Origin: Ganoderma boninense
Lineage: Eukaryota > Basidiomycota > Agaricomycetes > Polyporales > Polyporaceae
Assembly: GCA_002900995.3 (NCBI GenBank)
Contig: CM035307.1
Span: forward strand, 4,429,105-4,493,104
Length of the DNA stretch: 64,000 nt
Reading direction: 5' to 3'
Under the pieces are notes generated by a model, which did no database searches, had not been told where the DNA came from, and was given only the letters and a program-made list of their open reading frames with translations. Position 1 is the stretch's first letter. Every line of letters begins with the position of its first letter. This document shows positions 1-11,900 of this stretch, in pieces. Made by a program: the position numbers and the translations under genes.

Positions 1-1260
1 TCGCAGGGCGATAAGCAGTAGTCGGTAATTGCAGGGCCCCAGCTTCGCGGCGGTCAAACTGCACGAGCACGGGCGAGGCCGTGAGTGCAGGCCTGCAACT
101 GAGGCCGGCCGGTGAGCAAGTCGCAATAACATAAGTAGCGTTAGTGCTCCCGTGCGCAGATCGTCGTCTGCGCGTCACGAACCCAGATATGTAGCCTAGT
201 ATATGACGTGTGAGCCGCAGCAGCACTGGCAGTGGCGACGCTGTTCTGCTCCACACTCCGTTCTCGTTCTCCGTCTCCTCGAGTCCTAGTATATTTTGCA
301 TCTTCTCTCCTGTACCTCGGTGAGTGTGTAGCCCGGGTCCTGGGAAGCGGCGCCGGCCAGCTGCCAGTGCCAGTGCACGTCATGATCACCCTCCCCCAGA
401 AGTCCGTTCGTTCGTATCCGTGTCCGTATCCGCGCCTACATCATGATCCATCCGCGGACGAGTCCGTGTTCATCTTCATCTATTGGGGCCTCGAAGGTGG
501 ACACGGAGACGACTCGGACGGACCACGCCGACGACTCGGACTCGGGGGAAGACGTCCTCCCGTCACCTAGAAGACGGAGGCGGTACGGCAACGAGCGAGG
601 CCCTGCCAATAATGCAGTGACAGAACCTTGTGTCTGACAATCCCTGGATCCGTATCCGGATTATCGCAGAAGCCAGGCGGGAAGCAAGCAAGCAGGCAAG
701 CAGGTGCAGGTGAGTCAGTCAGAATCGCAGTCCACCTTCCCCACTACTGCGCGCAAGCGCAAGCCCCCGAACCGAATTGGCGGCATCTGATCGTAATCAG
801 GACTCTCGAGCTCGAGTCGGGGAGAGAGTCGTCCGACGCGGACGCCATGTACACATCTCGAATGAGGCAAGGTCCCCGGGGGGGGGGGCAGGGGCATCTC
901 CTGGGTTCCCAAGTAGAGCTGCTCTGCCGGAAGGCAGCGATCCAAGTCTAGGACCCTGTGTACTCACCCGGTACCCGGGGAAGGTGAACGCTGAACAGCT
1001 TCCTGCACAGTGCACCGCGCGCGAACCACGACCGCCGTGGCTAGAGCGGCGCGCGCCCGCGGTCCGATCCAACCCTACGCCTACGCCTACGGCGCCGATA
1101 CCAGCGCCAGCACCAGTACAAGTACCAGTGCAAGGCCGGGCTGCTGCTAGGGGAGCCCGAGGCGCACCGTATGAAGATAAAGACGAATGCGAAGACGATT
1201 GCGAGGCCCGCGGGGGAGGGAGCGCGAGATGCTGTGCGCGGCCTTCTTCGCGAAGACGAT

Positions 1261-1300
1261 CGGATGGATGGATGGGTGGACGGACGGACGGACGGATGGA
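1261..1300. repeat. GGAT/GGAC tetranucleotide microsatellite
   Basis: About ten imperfect tandem units of GGAT shifting to GGAC, seen directly. It has no coding context and only creates spurious repetitive frames on both strands. Confidence 0.9.
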
Positions 1301-3090
1301 ACGGCCGGCGGTGCGAGGAGGCGAGGAGAAGCGCGCAGCACGCCCCCCCCCCCGCCGCCGCCGCGCGCTCGCTCATTCGCCACGGTGTGGATGCGGATGC
1401 GGATGTGGTTGGGAGTGGGATTGGGGTGCGGCGGCGGGGACGTTCGAAAACGAAAACGTATGCATTTTGGGTCGCGGGCAGCGGTAAGTGGGATCCTGGA
1501 TTGGCATGCACCAACCTTCGTGGTGCGATGGTAGGGCGGCGAGCCCGTCGCCGGTCGTCCTCGGATATTGTCACTATCACTGGGTTCGCGCGGGGAGGCT
1601 CGAGCCTATCGGGGGACCACCGACCAGGCGCGGGCGGTCGCGGCCATCAAGTTCGAGCTCGAGTTCAAGTTCGAGTTCGCGGTCGGCCACAGGCAGGCGA
1701 CGGTGGAAAGGGCTGCTTGCGCGATCGTGAGCGAGGAGGAGGATGCGGGGACATCCCAACCAATGTGTGGCAGGACGGACTCGGTGGCGCGTGCACGTGC
1801 GCGCACTCGGATTGGCATCGAGCATCGAGCATTGTGCGACGATATGGGAATTTGGAATTGTGTATCGGGTACTGGTGAGCATTGAGCGAGTGGTGGATGT
1901 GCGGTCACGGTCCACGCTCGGTCGTCTCGCCTTCCTCATTGTCAATGTCAATCCCTCCGTCGACACCGGTGGAACGCCCTGATCGCGCGTGGATCCGCGC
2001 GGGGCGTCGTGTGGCTCGCGAACGTGCACGCCGCGGGCGAGCGATTCGCCCCGTCACTACTTAGTACTGGTGCGCGCGAGTCACTGTCAGGGGGCCGCGC
2101 AGAGCGCAGAGCATCGACATCGTGCACATGGCGGCGATCGCCACGCTAACGCTCTGCCCGTCCGAGCTGCTGGCCACTCGCTCCGCATGTGCAGCACTAG
2201 TGCGTATTCCGGGACCGCTGTCAGTGTCAGGGATGCTCGCTCCTCGCGCGCAGGCACGCGAGTCGAGAATGCTTAGCGTTCAGGATAGCCGATACCCAAC
2301 CCGAGTTAGCGCGGCTGGACAAGCCCACGCACCATGCGGGCGGGCGGACTGGCTCGCGGACAGCGCGGAGAGGCGGGGTGCATACCCGGGGCGGCGCGGC
2401 AGGGCGTGCGCGGGCTCCGATTGGCGGGCAAGTCGCCGCGGCGCTGCTGCAGGACTCGGAGCGGAGCTGGAGCTGGGCGGACTGGGTTGCTTGGGGTCGC
2501 GTCCCGCGTGCTGTGTGCTTGTATGGCATCCTCCCATCCCCCGCGCGCCCCACCCGCGCGCGACCGACAGAATTCTGGTCAGCTGCAAGTACGTATGCCC
2601 TTCTCCGTCGTGGGGCCGCGACGCTCACCTGCAGTGTGCAGTGTGCCGTCTTTCAGAAGGCGAGTCAAGGATCCATCTGAGTGTGTGATGTGTGTGTACT
2701 ATTTTCAGCACAGGGGGGGCACATGGAGACGGAGTGAATGGTAAATGGGACGGGTGCGTTTCTGCGAAGAGTGTCACTGTCTTGCGAGCGTCGACGGCGG
2801 CTGCTGCTGCGGCTGCTTCGCCTCCGGGGGCCGGACCGGGTGGGATCACAGGCAGGGGCGCAAGCGAGTAGTAGCTGTGGCGATGGATCCCTAGAAGATC
2901 CTGTCAATGTCGATGTCACGGACGCGAGATAAATGCTAGGGTGCGCCGTAAGCGGGCATGGACATGAGCATCGACGCTACTGCCTGCTGCGTGCTGTCTG
3001 GAATGCTCGGGTGAATGGAATAGGGCGTGATGAAGACCCGCGTTGGCGGTTTACGGAACCTTGGATGCAGGACGTGAGCACTGAGCAGGC

Positions 3091-3114
3091 ACATGTGCAT
3101 GTGCATGTGCATAT
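3091..3114. repeat. CATGTG hexanucleotide microsatellite
   Basis: Three to four perfect CATGTG units ending in CATATG. The tract is alternating purine-pyrimidine and partly self-complementary. Confidence 0.85.
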
Positions 3115-6100
3115 GAAGGACAAGGATAAGGACGTCGACGCGGGCCTGACAGGGAAGGGACACAACGCAGTGGCACCAACTCCATTGGCCGTTCCAACTG
3201 CGATGAGTGAGCGTCGCGTTCGTATTCGAGCGCAGCTCCGCCCCGCCCCCCTGCCTCCACGTAGGTATTCCATGATGGGAAACCGGCGGCAGCATGAATG
3301 CGGCAAGTGGCGGCCAGGCCAGGAGGACGCATTAATGAAGGCCGAAGGCACCCATGTGCACGTCTGTCACGGCAATCCTCCGCGCGATCCAGGACCATAT
3401 AGCTTGTATGCGGGCTGTCAGAAAAACAATGGATAAGTGCGTCCCAGCGTCCCGGCGGCCGGACAAGACGAGATACGGGGAACGTATAAATATGTGGCAG
3501 GGTCAGGCGGCGGGCGCGATCCTGGACGCGCTGACGTCACTGGACGTGTCTGCCCTTGAGCTTGTTTGAAGTTTGAACGGTGTCTGGGTGCAGCCTGAGC
3601 TGGTGGTGATGATCGCCCGCACGCTCGCCGCCCAATCGTTGTGTTGTGGCATCGGTAGCGTTCGGTAGCGTACGTGTGTACCTGGCTACAGACCACGCTA
3701 AGGCCCGCAAGTCAGGAGTCAGAACCTGGTCCGGACAGCAAGGGTCGCGGAGGAAGACCGGCGATGTCGAGCGGTATGTAGCGCTGTCAGGTTCCGAGTC
3801 GGACTGCGGCAGGTACTAGTACTGTACGCACGCGAAATACTCGATGGCAGCGGCGTGCGTGATAGGGGCGACGAGCGAGCTGCAGCCTGCATGGAAGTGG
3901 GCTGTTGCGGTCGTGATCGCTGTTGCGCGGACGGGCTGAGGTATCCGGATTCACATTCTAGAATGCATGTGCGATATGGATCAGGCCTGGGGAAGAGCAA
4001 GGCGCACGGGCGGGCGGAATCACAGAAAAAGTAGAGTTTGCGCGAAAGTTACCGGACCGGCGGGCCTGAAAGACCGGCCTGGAGGACGTCCAGGCGATCC
4101 GTAGACTCCGCTGCGTCGGCAGGGCGAGCATCGACGCGTTCGAGCGTGCAGCCCTGGTGAAGGGGGCAATTCGACCCCCGGATTGGCCGAGGGTACGGAG
4201 CGGGAGGGGTGCCGCCGCCACATGTCGAGAACACGTGAGGAATTGTGAACGTTTCTCCAAGGTACTTGCGCCAGCGGCCTGTGAAGGCACCGGTGCGGGA
4301 AGGAAATGAAACGAGGAGAGACTAAGGCCGGAGGGCAGGTGATGGAGGGTGGACGTTACCTGGACAGGAATTCCCATGGGATCGTATTGATGGGGATGAT
4401 AGTGGCGACGGGGTGTGGCATAGAAGCGTGGAGATGGCGTCAGAGGGAAGAAGAGACGAGCAGAGCGCATGGAGTGAGGTGGGAATGAAGGGTGCTGTCG
4501 GGCTGGTGGCGGGCGATTGAGAGGGACGAGCGGCGAAAGCGCTGAGCGCTGATGGCGGGATCCGCGCTCGGCACGTTTGCGGCACGGTGTTCAAAGAAAT
4601 GGCCGGCCGCTTGATTCGATCTTGGGCATGTACGTAATGCGCTTGTGATAGACGCCAGCCTCTCGCCGGTGCGGTGCCACTGGCTGCTGTCGTCCTTCAG
4701 CGCGGGTTCAAGCTGTTCCCGATGCTCCTTCTCGCTCAGGCTCAGGCTCAAGCTCGTCTCTCTGCCTGCTTTTCCCGCACGAATCCTGCTGCTCAGCCTC
4801 GTTTTGCCCTCTCCGCTGCCGTCCCGGGGTCAGTGCCCATCGCCCAGCCAGGATCTGCGAAGATTTGCGTTGCGCGTCGGCGCTCTTGGCCGTCTTCTCT
4901 CGTGAGCCCAGCGCGCAGCCCACGACTCCCACCGGTGCGGCCAGGGAATCGCCGATCACAACGCCCAGCACCCCGGGCTACGTCCACCGTAGGCGCGACT
5001 CCGCCGTGAGGCCGGAACGTTGCTCGTCGCTCCCGACTCGTACTATGCGGCTGCGGCATCTAAATCCGAGCCCCGTCCACGCAAGGCAACGACAATGGCA
5101 TTGGCGTGCGCAACAGCCTCCGCCGGCCTCTGTAGACCAGACGTCTCGCCGCATTCCCCCGCATCGGACTCGGAGGATGGCGGCTGGAGCAGTGGCGGCG
5201 CGCCTCTCCCCCCATCGAAGCCTTCGCGTGAGTATCGAGTCGCTCTCGCCTCGCATCCCGCGCCCACCCCGCTTCTTTGTGGGCGATAGGGGATCCAATG
5301 CACTCGCCCGCACGGCACTCGGTATCCCCGGACGTCCCGTGGCCCCTCGCGCGCAACGATCAATCTGGCTGCCTGCGCCCTCGAGGCGGCGACACACCGT
5401 GCAGGGGCCCACGCCTGCGTTATCGTGGTTCCGACGGGCGGAGATGCTTGGTGAGCACCAGGGCGTGAAACCCCGACCGTGCTGCTGACTTAGCCCGGCC
5501 TCGTGTGCAGCGATGACGCCCTGTGCATGAGATTTTCCGCGCTGTGCGCCACTGCTGGGCCCTGGGTCCACCGTTGGGATCGTCGTTGGCGTCCATCGCG
5601 AATAGCGGTAGGTTCTGGTTCTGGCAAGGTGTTGATGACGCTCTGTTTTCCACTCACTAACTGCTGCCACATAGCACTGGCCGTGCGTCCAACGTGATCC
5701 GAGACGCATGGAGCAGGTTCAGTTCCACCTTTGAAGTCCGCGTCGTCACGAAAACGCCATCGCTGCGCGTGGCGCTACTGGATATATGCGCTTTATTATT
5801 CCACCGGCTTGCGACGAATGCTGTCTGTCAGGGTAGGTCGTCGCAATTTCAGCTTGATTCGGATATCATCTCTGATCATGTTTTCGCAGAGTGTTTCTGC
5901 TTTTCCACTTTCCGTTTTCCCGTGGAACAGGAATATTACGGCTAGGAGCGCGAGTCAATCAACGGAAGGTGATGCCCAATGACTAAATTGTGAGTGGAGT
6001 GGAGAGCGTTTTGTTCTCGGTGTCAGTACTTGCGACGTCCGTTTGATCGTGCTCGTGGACCGAAAATGGATACATGTCAAACATCTTCGGCTAGATCCTT

Positions 6101-6301
6101 CATTAACGTTTAATTCTTTCTCGGTTCGAAGAGGCTCGGACACAGGGAGTCCAAATTGTGAGCGATCGGTTTCAGTTTTTCGTTCTCGGCGCTGCGCCTC
6201 ATTTTTTTGTTGATTATTCCTGTTGTCAGCGTTTCCGGTCCGCACGTCGAAAATCACACATCCTCTCCGGGGCAACTGTCTTTGTCTTTAGCTACCTGAC
6301 A

Positions 6302-6325
6302 GGTCGGTCGGTCGGTCGGTCGGTC
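6302..6325. repeat. GGTC tetranucleotide microsatellite
   Basis: Six perfect tandem GGTC units in non-coding DNA. Confidence 0.9.
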
Positions 6326-7746
6326 AAACATCTGTTGGACTGGGACTGGACGACAGGTCAGAGAGCCTTGACGCATGTCTCCGACTGTCAGCGGACGTCG
6401 TCGTCTTCGACAGGATCCGCCTCGGCGTCCGGAGGCACACGAGGACCCTGGTTGCTACTGCCCTCGCACACGCGTCTGGAACTCTGGAACCACGTTCGTA
6501 CCTGGATGCATGGATTCATTCATCTGGTACGCCCCCACTAGAAGGCAGTCGACGTAGTGCAACGCTGAGCATTTTGTGCGCGTCACCGCTAGCCCCGAGT
6601 CTCCCGTCGAGCCCCGGAAATATGCATGTCCCTACGTCATGGAGCCAGCCCAGCAAACTCTGATATCTGAAACATGGCCCCAGCTCGGGGGCGGACACGT
6701 CGGCGTCCGCCATACACATCGCACATGCACAGATGCTGATCGTCGCGACGCTGCCGCCGTTTCCGCGTACGCGTGCGCGTGGATGGATCGCCAGGGAGCG
6801 GGAGCCTGAGCCTTCGCGCGGGCGACGTTCGACGTTCGACCCGGCTTATTCTGGACTGGCGCCCGCCCGCTCTCTTGAGAAGTAGGCGGGCTCCCTGGGC
6901 ACCCCTGCCTCCTGGGACCCACGCGCTCTCTCCCTCCACCTCCCCGGGCTCTCGACGTCTTGCTTGCTTTCCCGAGGCTGTCGACCGTTTGGCTCTCCCG
7001 TATTCTTTGGTGTCGGTGCGAGGAGGACTCAAGGGGCGCTGAAAAGCAGCGGGGAGAGAGTGCGTGCGTGCGTCCCACCAGTCGCTGATGCAGCAGTCCT
7101 AGTCCTGACATCGCTTTGAGGCGTGCGTGTTCGCAGCACCAGTACCTGGACCCTTCAGCCCACGGCCGCAGCCCCCGCACCGGTGGAGGTTCTCCGAGTC
7201 GGCGTCCTTGATGTCCTGGAAGACGCAAGCGTAGCTCTGCGGGTCCGTCGTTGTCGCGGAGGTGCTGAGGGGCTGAGGTGCCCAGGTGTCTGTCGTCTCG
7301 TCCCCACCCATCCCCCGTCCCCTCGTCGACATCGATATCGTCCCCCGGCGTCTGTCTGGTTACCGGATCCGAATATTGTCAATGTCAATGTCGACGCCGC
7401 GATGGGGGACGGCTCGCTTATGGAGAGCCTCCGCGATAGGCACGCCGAGCTCGTCGAGCTCGTCGAGCCCCCGCCCTCTGTGCGTACGTCCTCACCGTCA
7501 TCCTCCGCCCGCGCCGCCATCGGACGCCATCGACGGACTGTGCGGGTCTCGGGCTCGGGCGGCCTCTCTCAGGTGCATCGTCATCGCTATCTCCACCCCC
7601 TCCCCCACTTTCATCGACATCCGCATCGTCGCATCGTCGCATCAATATCGACCTCAACGTCAACTTGGTCGCTCGGACCCAACTATCGCCCCCCAAGATT
7701 GTTTCAGATCCGATCCGATGCGTAGTGCTGTACGCGCCCGCCGCCT

Positions 7747-7785
7747 ACCAACCAACCAACCAACCAACCAACCAACCTACCAACA
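7747..7785. repeat. CCAA tetranucleotide microsatellite
   Basis: About nine tandem units of ACCA/CCAA with two interruptions near the right end. It inflates an apparent plus-strand open frame (TNQPTNQP). Confidence 0.9.
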
Positions 7786-7878
7786 AACAGCCCGCCCACT
7801 CAGCAGCCAGCGATTCCTAACGGCCAGCCGGGATCCTCGGTTCCCGCCTAACCCTCCAGTCACCCCCACGATCTCCTC

Positions 7879-7922
7879 TCCGTCTCCATCTCCATCTCCA
7901 TCTCCATCTCCATCTCCATCTC
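7879..7922. repeat. TCTCCA hexanucleotide microsatellite
   Basis: Seven nearly perfect TCTCCA units followed by degenerate TCC-rich sequence. A hexamer array never causes frameshifts, which explains the long spurious frame across 7286-8350. Confidence 0.9.
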
Positions 7923-8999
7923 CGACTCTGACTCCGTCTTCATCGCCGCGGCAGTGGTTACTGTTACTGCTACTGCCACTCGTTACGCGCGGGACTGGGG
8001 ATCTGGGACCCCGCAGGCTGGGCCCGTGCTTCTCCGCGACCCTGAAATTCATCACTCATGCGGATGACGATGACGATGGCGATGGGAAGATAACTTGGAA
8101 GGTGGCGACGGAGACGGAGGCAGACCTACATGGGTGTCGGCGACGCGCCCGTCCCCCGCCCCACGCCCTCCGACTGCGTCGGGGACGGGTGGGGTTAGAG
8201 GCGGGGGCGGGGGCGGCTGTTCAGTACTCAGTGCCGATGGGCAGCGAAATCAATACACCATCACCACTGCTACAACCCCGGGGCTCGTTCCTAGCCCCGC
8301 CACTAGGGAGAGCGCGCCGTCTCGCTGGAAAGTGGGACCTAGGAACCTAGGAACCCGAACCGGCGAGAGGCGGGCGACGACGGCGGGCGAGGCGCGGTTT
8401 GTGGGCGTAGGTGCGCATCTTGATCTTTTTTTTTCGCGAGAGCTCTCGCTTCTATCCTCCTTCCACCCCGTGATGGACCGGAGCCTGAGTCTGACGTCTA
8501 CCTCCCTCTACAGCACCCTCGCTGTGGTCTGCGGCGGGCTGGCAGATGGGCTGGACAAGGACGTGCATGTGGGTTTTGGACAGTGCCGACGTCGGGGATC
8601 AAGCAACTTGCAGGCATCGGGGCCTGCGCGGTGCGAGGTGCGAGATGCGCGCCTGGCCGTTGCGGAGCCGTGAGTCTCGTGAGTCCCCAGCCCACCGCTC
8701 TTCGCACTCGGCCCCCCGCTCGTTGACACACGCACTCCTTCCTCCGTCTTCCGTCTGCTGCGGCCCTGCAGCCCGCTGCATCTCAATGCCGGTTCTACCT
8801 AGGACACGAAGTGCTCGATGGACAGCATCGACGCCACGACGTCGCGGTACGGTACCTTGGCGCTGCTCACTGCAAGTTAGGGTGTGCCGTATGCGGTCCC
8901 GCAAGGCATTACCATTCCCCCGAGGCCTGTGTGGACTGCGGACGCTGATTGTTGGGCTTGGACGACGGGCGGGCGGGGTGCCGCCGTGCCTTCCTACCC

Positions 9000-11900
9000 T
9001 GGTATGTGGACGCCGCTTGTGCTCATCCCAAGCCCTTCTCAACCTCCTTAGCAGCATATGCATTCTACTAGGGGGTGCAATCGTCGAGGAGGCGCGATTG
9101 GAGGATTGTGGCGGCCCCGCTAAAACTGTGGAACCGAGTCATAGGTGCTTGTCGAGGCGATTCATCGACACCTTCAAGCGCAAGGAGCTGGGGGGTCATG
9201 GCTATCGACACGTATGCAGGGTTACGTGGGTCGAGGATGACTGGGCATGCGTACGCCACGTGAGTCTCCGATCGAAAGTCGTGGTGAGCAGCTTTCCATC
9301 TATGTCCTAGTCTGGGCGTTGCTTGACATTCAAGTTGGCATTGCTGCCTTGACCGTTCTCTCAGTTCGAGACTCACGATTCAATCCGATGGACAAAAAGA
9401 CATCGTTGTGGACACCCCTCGGCTGCTCACTCGGCTGCTCATTCGGCTGCTCGTTCAAGATAGAGTCGGCACGTCGCAGTTAGGCTATGTGGTCTTTGAT
9501 TCGCGTTTCTCAGCCATTATCACCCGCTGGGTGAGAGCCGCAGGCGAGTACAGTCGGCGGCGTTGGTGCATCGTTTGACTTACTATCTCATTATCTTCCT
9601 TGTTCAGGAAAACCTCTCTTCTCCACCCGCTACCGTGGCTGGGCACTGTATTACTCATTCCTCTGTCCGAAGTGAAGATAGATACACGAATCGTATGTCT
9701 AGATGTGCACTTGGCGACATGTTCGAAGTATGTCTTTACTAAGCGCTCTAGAGCTTCTGTTAACCGCATGTTCGTTCCTTCTTGTTGTTCAGATCTTCCT
9801 CCGCCGGCGAAGTGTTTCATTCCGTGATATCCCTGTAGTGATCAAGTGACATACCACGGGCGGCATCAGTGAGTGCTCAATGTTAATATGTGGTTTTGGA
9901 TCATCTCCTGGCTTTCCTCGGAATGAGGTCAGCTATCTACACGGCGTCCTCTATCTCGGATATTCCTGCCTGAACCCACTCCTGTCGGAGTTGCGCATGC
10001 TGTATGTTATGTATTCTGCATTGCCATAGTGCCTGGCGATGCAGCCCCGGAGCTCCAGGACACGGAGGACCTCCCGTAAGGCGTACAAATGTAGTGATGG
10101 GCTTCACACCCTTGCGAATGTGTTGCAATTTCGATGTCAACCATGACTGACGTGTTTCTGTGTCACTGAGAGCTTCGACCCTGTGACAACCTGTGCAACG
10201 AGATTCCGCCGGCTCGCTTCGCACCCTTCTCGACTCCCCCTTCATCTCGCTTCTGCGCCTCATGTCACGGCGGAGTCGAGGGATGACGAGATTTTGGGAT
10301 GGTCTATTCTCTGATCCTCCTTTTTGCAGTCACATTGCACTGGCAACTCCTGTCACAACTGTATTGCCTGAGAACTATCCCATGTCGTGCGGAATTGCGC
10401 AAGAAGCAGCCATCCCCGGGCAGACCTGGGAGGCGCGCCCATCCTCTCCGGCAGCTGTCGCGCCCGACAGCTCGCGAGTAGATGGCATCGTGCGCCGCGG
10501 GGCCTTCTCTTCTCCAATTCCATCGGCCATGCGGTCGATTCGATGCTGTGGAGCTCGAATCACGCAACTTACCGCCTTTCAATGCCTTTGTTAGCTCCCA
10601 TGACAGTCCTTCAGGCTCGCATTTTGCGCGGTCTGTATAGAAGCGCGGGCCATGGCACACTGCTGCCGTGCTTTTTGTGCCCAGAGCACCTCTGGCTCGG
10701 TATCGCATCCGGCCGTCCCGCGTGCAGCTCGAAAAAGTGAACTTTGCATCATGTGCAGCGGGGTGGTGGTGGCGCGGGGACTTTTGGTTATCTTAGCATT
10801 TGCTGCTTACACCTGTCCAGCATAGCGCGGGGACGTGGGATGGCGGAACGGTCCGTTGGAGGAACTGTGGCTCCGGAACTGCGGTGACTAAGAGTACTCT
10901 GGGAAGACCGACTTACGGATTTCGTGACCCCGCAGGCCGCTATGAGACCGTGGGGACAGGCTCACAAACGCAAACAGAAGTCTGACAAGATCGCACGGAA
11001 ATCCAACACCGAATTGGGACGTAACGGTAGATTCACCTCCTTATCCTGGACTTTAGGGCTTGACTTCGACCCGCGTTATCAGGTGATTGTACGTTCGAAC
11101 GACCAGGTAAGCCATTTGATTGATATTTCCTCGCGACCGCGCTGATATGTGCCTTACAACTTCAGGGAACCGCACCCAGGAGCAGGAAGTGGTCCAAGAA
11201 GCGTGAAAAGGCAACATTTCTTTTCGTTGCCACATCACCAAACTCGCACGCCCTTCAGATGATCCCGCAGGCATTGGGACGACTTCCGTTTTCATACTGG
11301 GGTCCCGGCGACAGAACAGTCGAGTGTCTGCCTGCATAATTCCCGGTTATGCCTCGCATCTTTGCTTGCGAGTTCTCTCGTAGGCCGCCCAAGGCTATCT
11401 CCGGCCGCTGCAAAATTTCAAGAAGCAGCCCTCACTGGCAGAATTCGGCACTCTCCAAATTCGGCGACGGAGAGAAGGTACGATTTGCTCCCCAGGCTAC
11501 GTCTTCATCGCAACCCTCTTCACCCGCCTGTGCAGCACTCTTCACCTGCTCACTCATGGCTGCGAACAGGTATAAGGTTTAGCCGCTGCTGCCACTGAAC
11601 CTTCGCGCTGGGCCCGGGCGATCGTCATGGACCGGATACTCTGCCTCCAGCAAGTCTCCCAGAGGCTGTGGCTCGGAGATGTGAAGTCCAGTCATCACCT
11701 TACACTGCAGCCCCAAACCCTCCGGATTGATGCTTAACTGGCACCGATCGAAAGCTTCGCACCCGGCCCCCCGGCTGGCATATGTGACGTACGTCGGCGC
11801 TCTTCAGGTGAGCTTAACCGTATGTTCTCAATAATAATGGGAAAATACGGACACGATGTTTCGTACAGGTGTAATCGCGATTTGTCTCCGCGAACGGCAC

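Larger units (their letters stand above)
1..9000. other. Gene-poor GC-rich stretch with many microsatellites
   Basis: No gene is supportable here. The DNA is GC-rich and full of short tandem motifs (GGAT/GGAC, CATGTG, GGTC, CCAA, TCTCCA), which keep several frames open at once. Long open frames exist (for example 777-1487 and 7286-8350, plus), but their translations are runs of simple residues (SPSPSP, TNQPTNQP, DDDD), overlap comparable frames on the other strand, and show no domain. The stretch could be a long intergenic or subtelomere-like region or decayed repeats; the sequence does not decide. Confidence 0.5.

Noticed and set aside
777..1580. Overlapping long frames on both strands (236 and 179 codons)
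   Set aside because: GC-rich low-complexity DNA in which several frames stay open by composition alone.
7286..8350. 354-codon plus open frame
   Set aside because: Composed of simple repeats kept open by hexamer microsatellites; no domain, start context or conserved segment.
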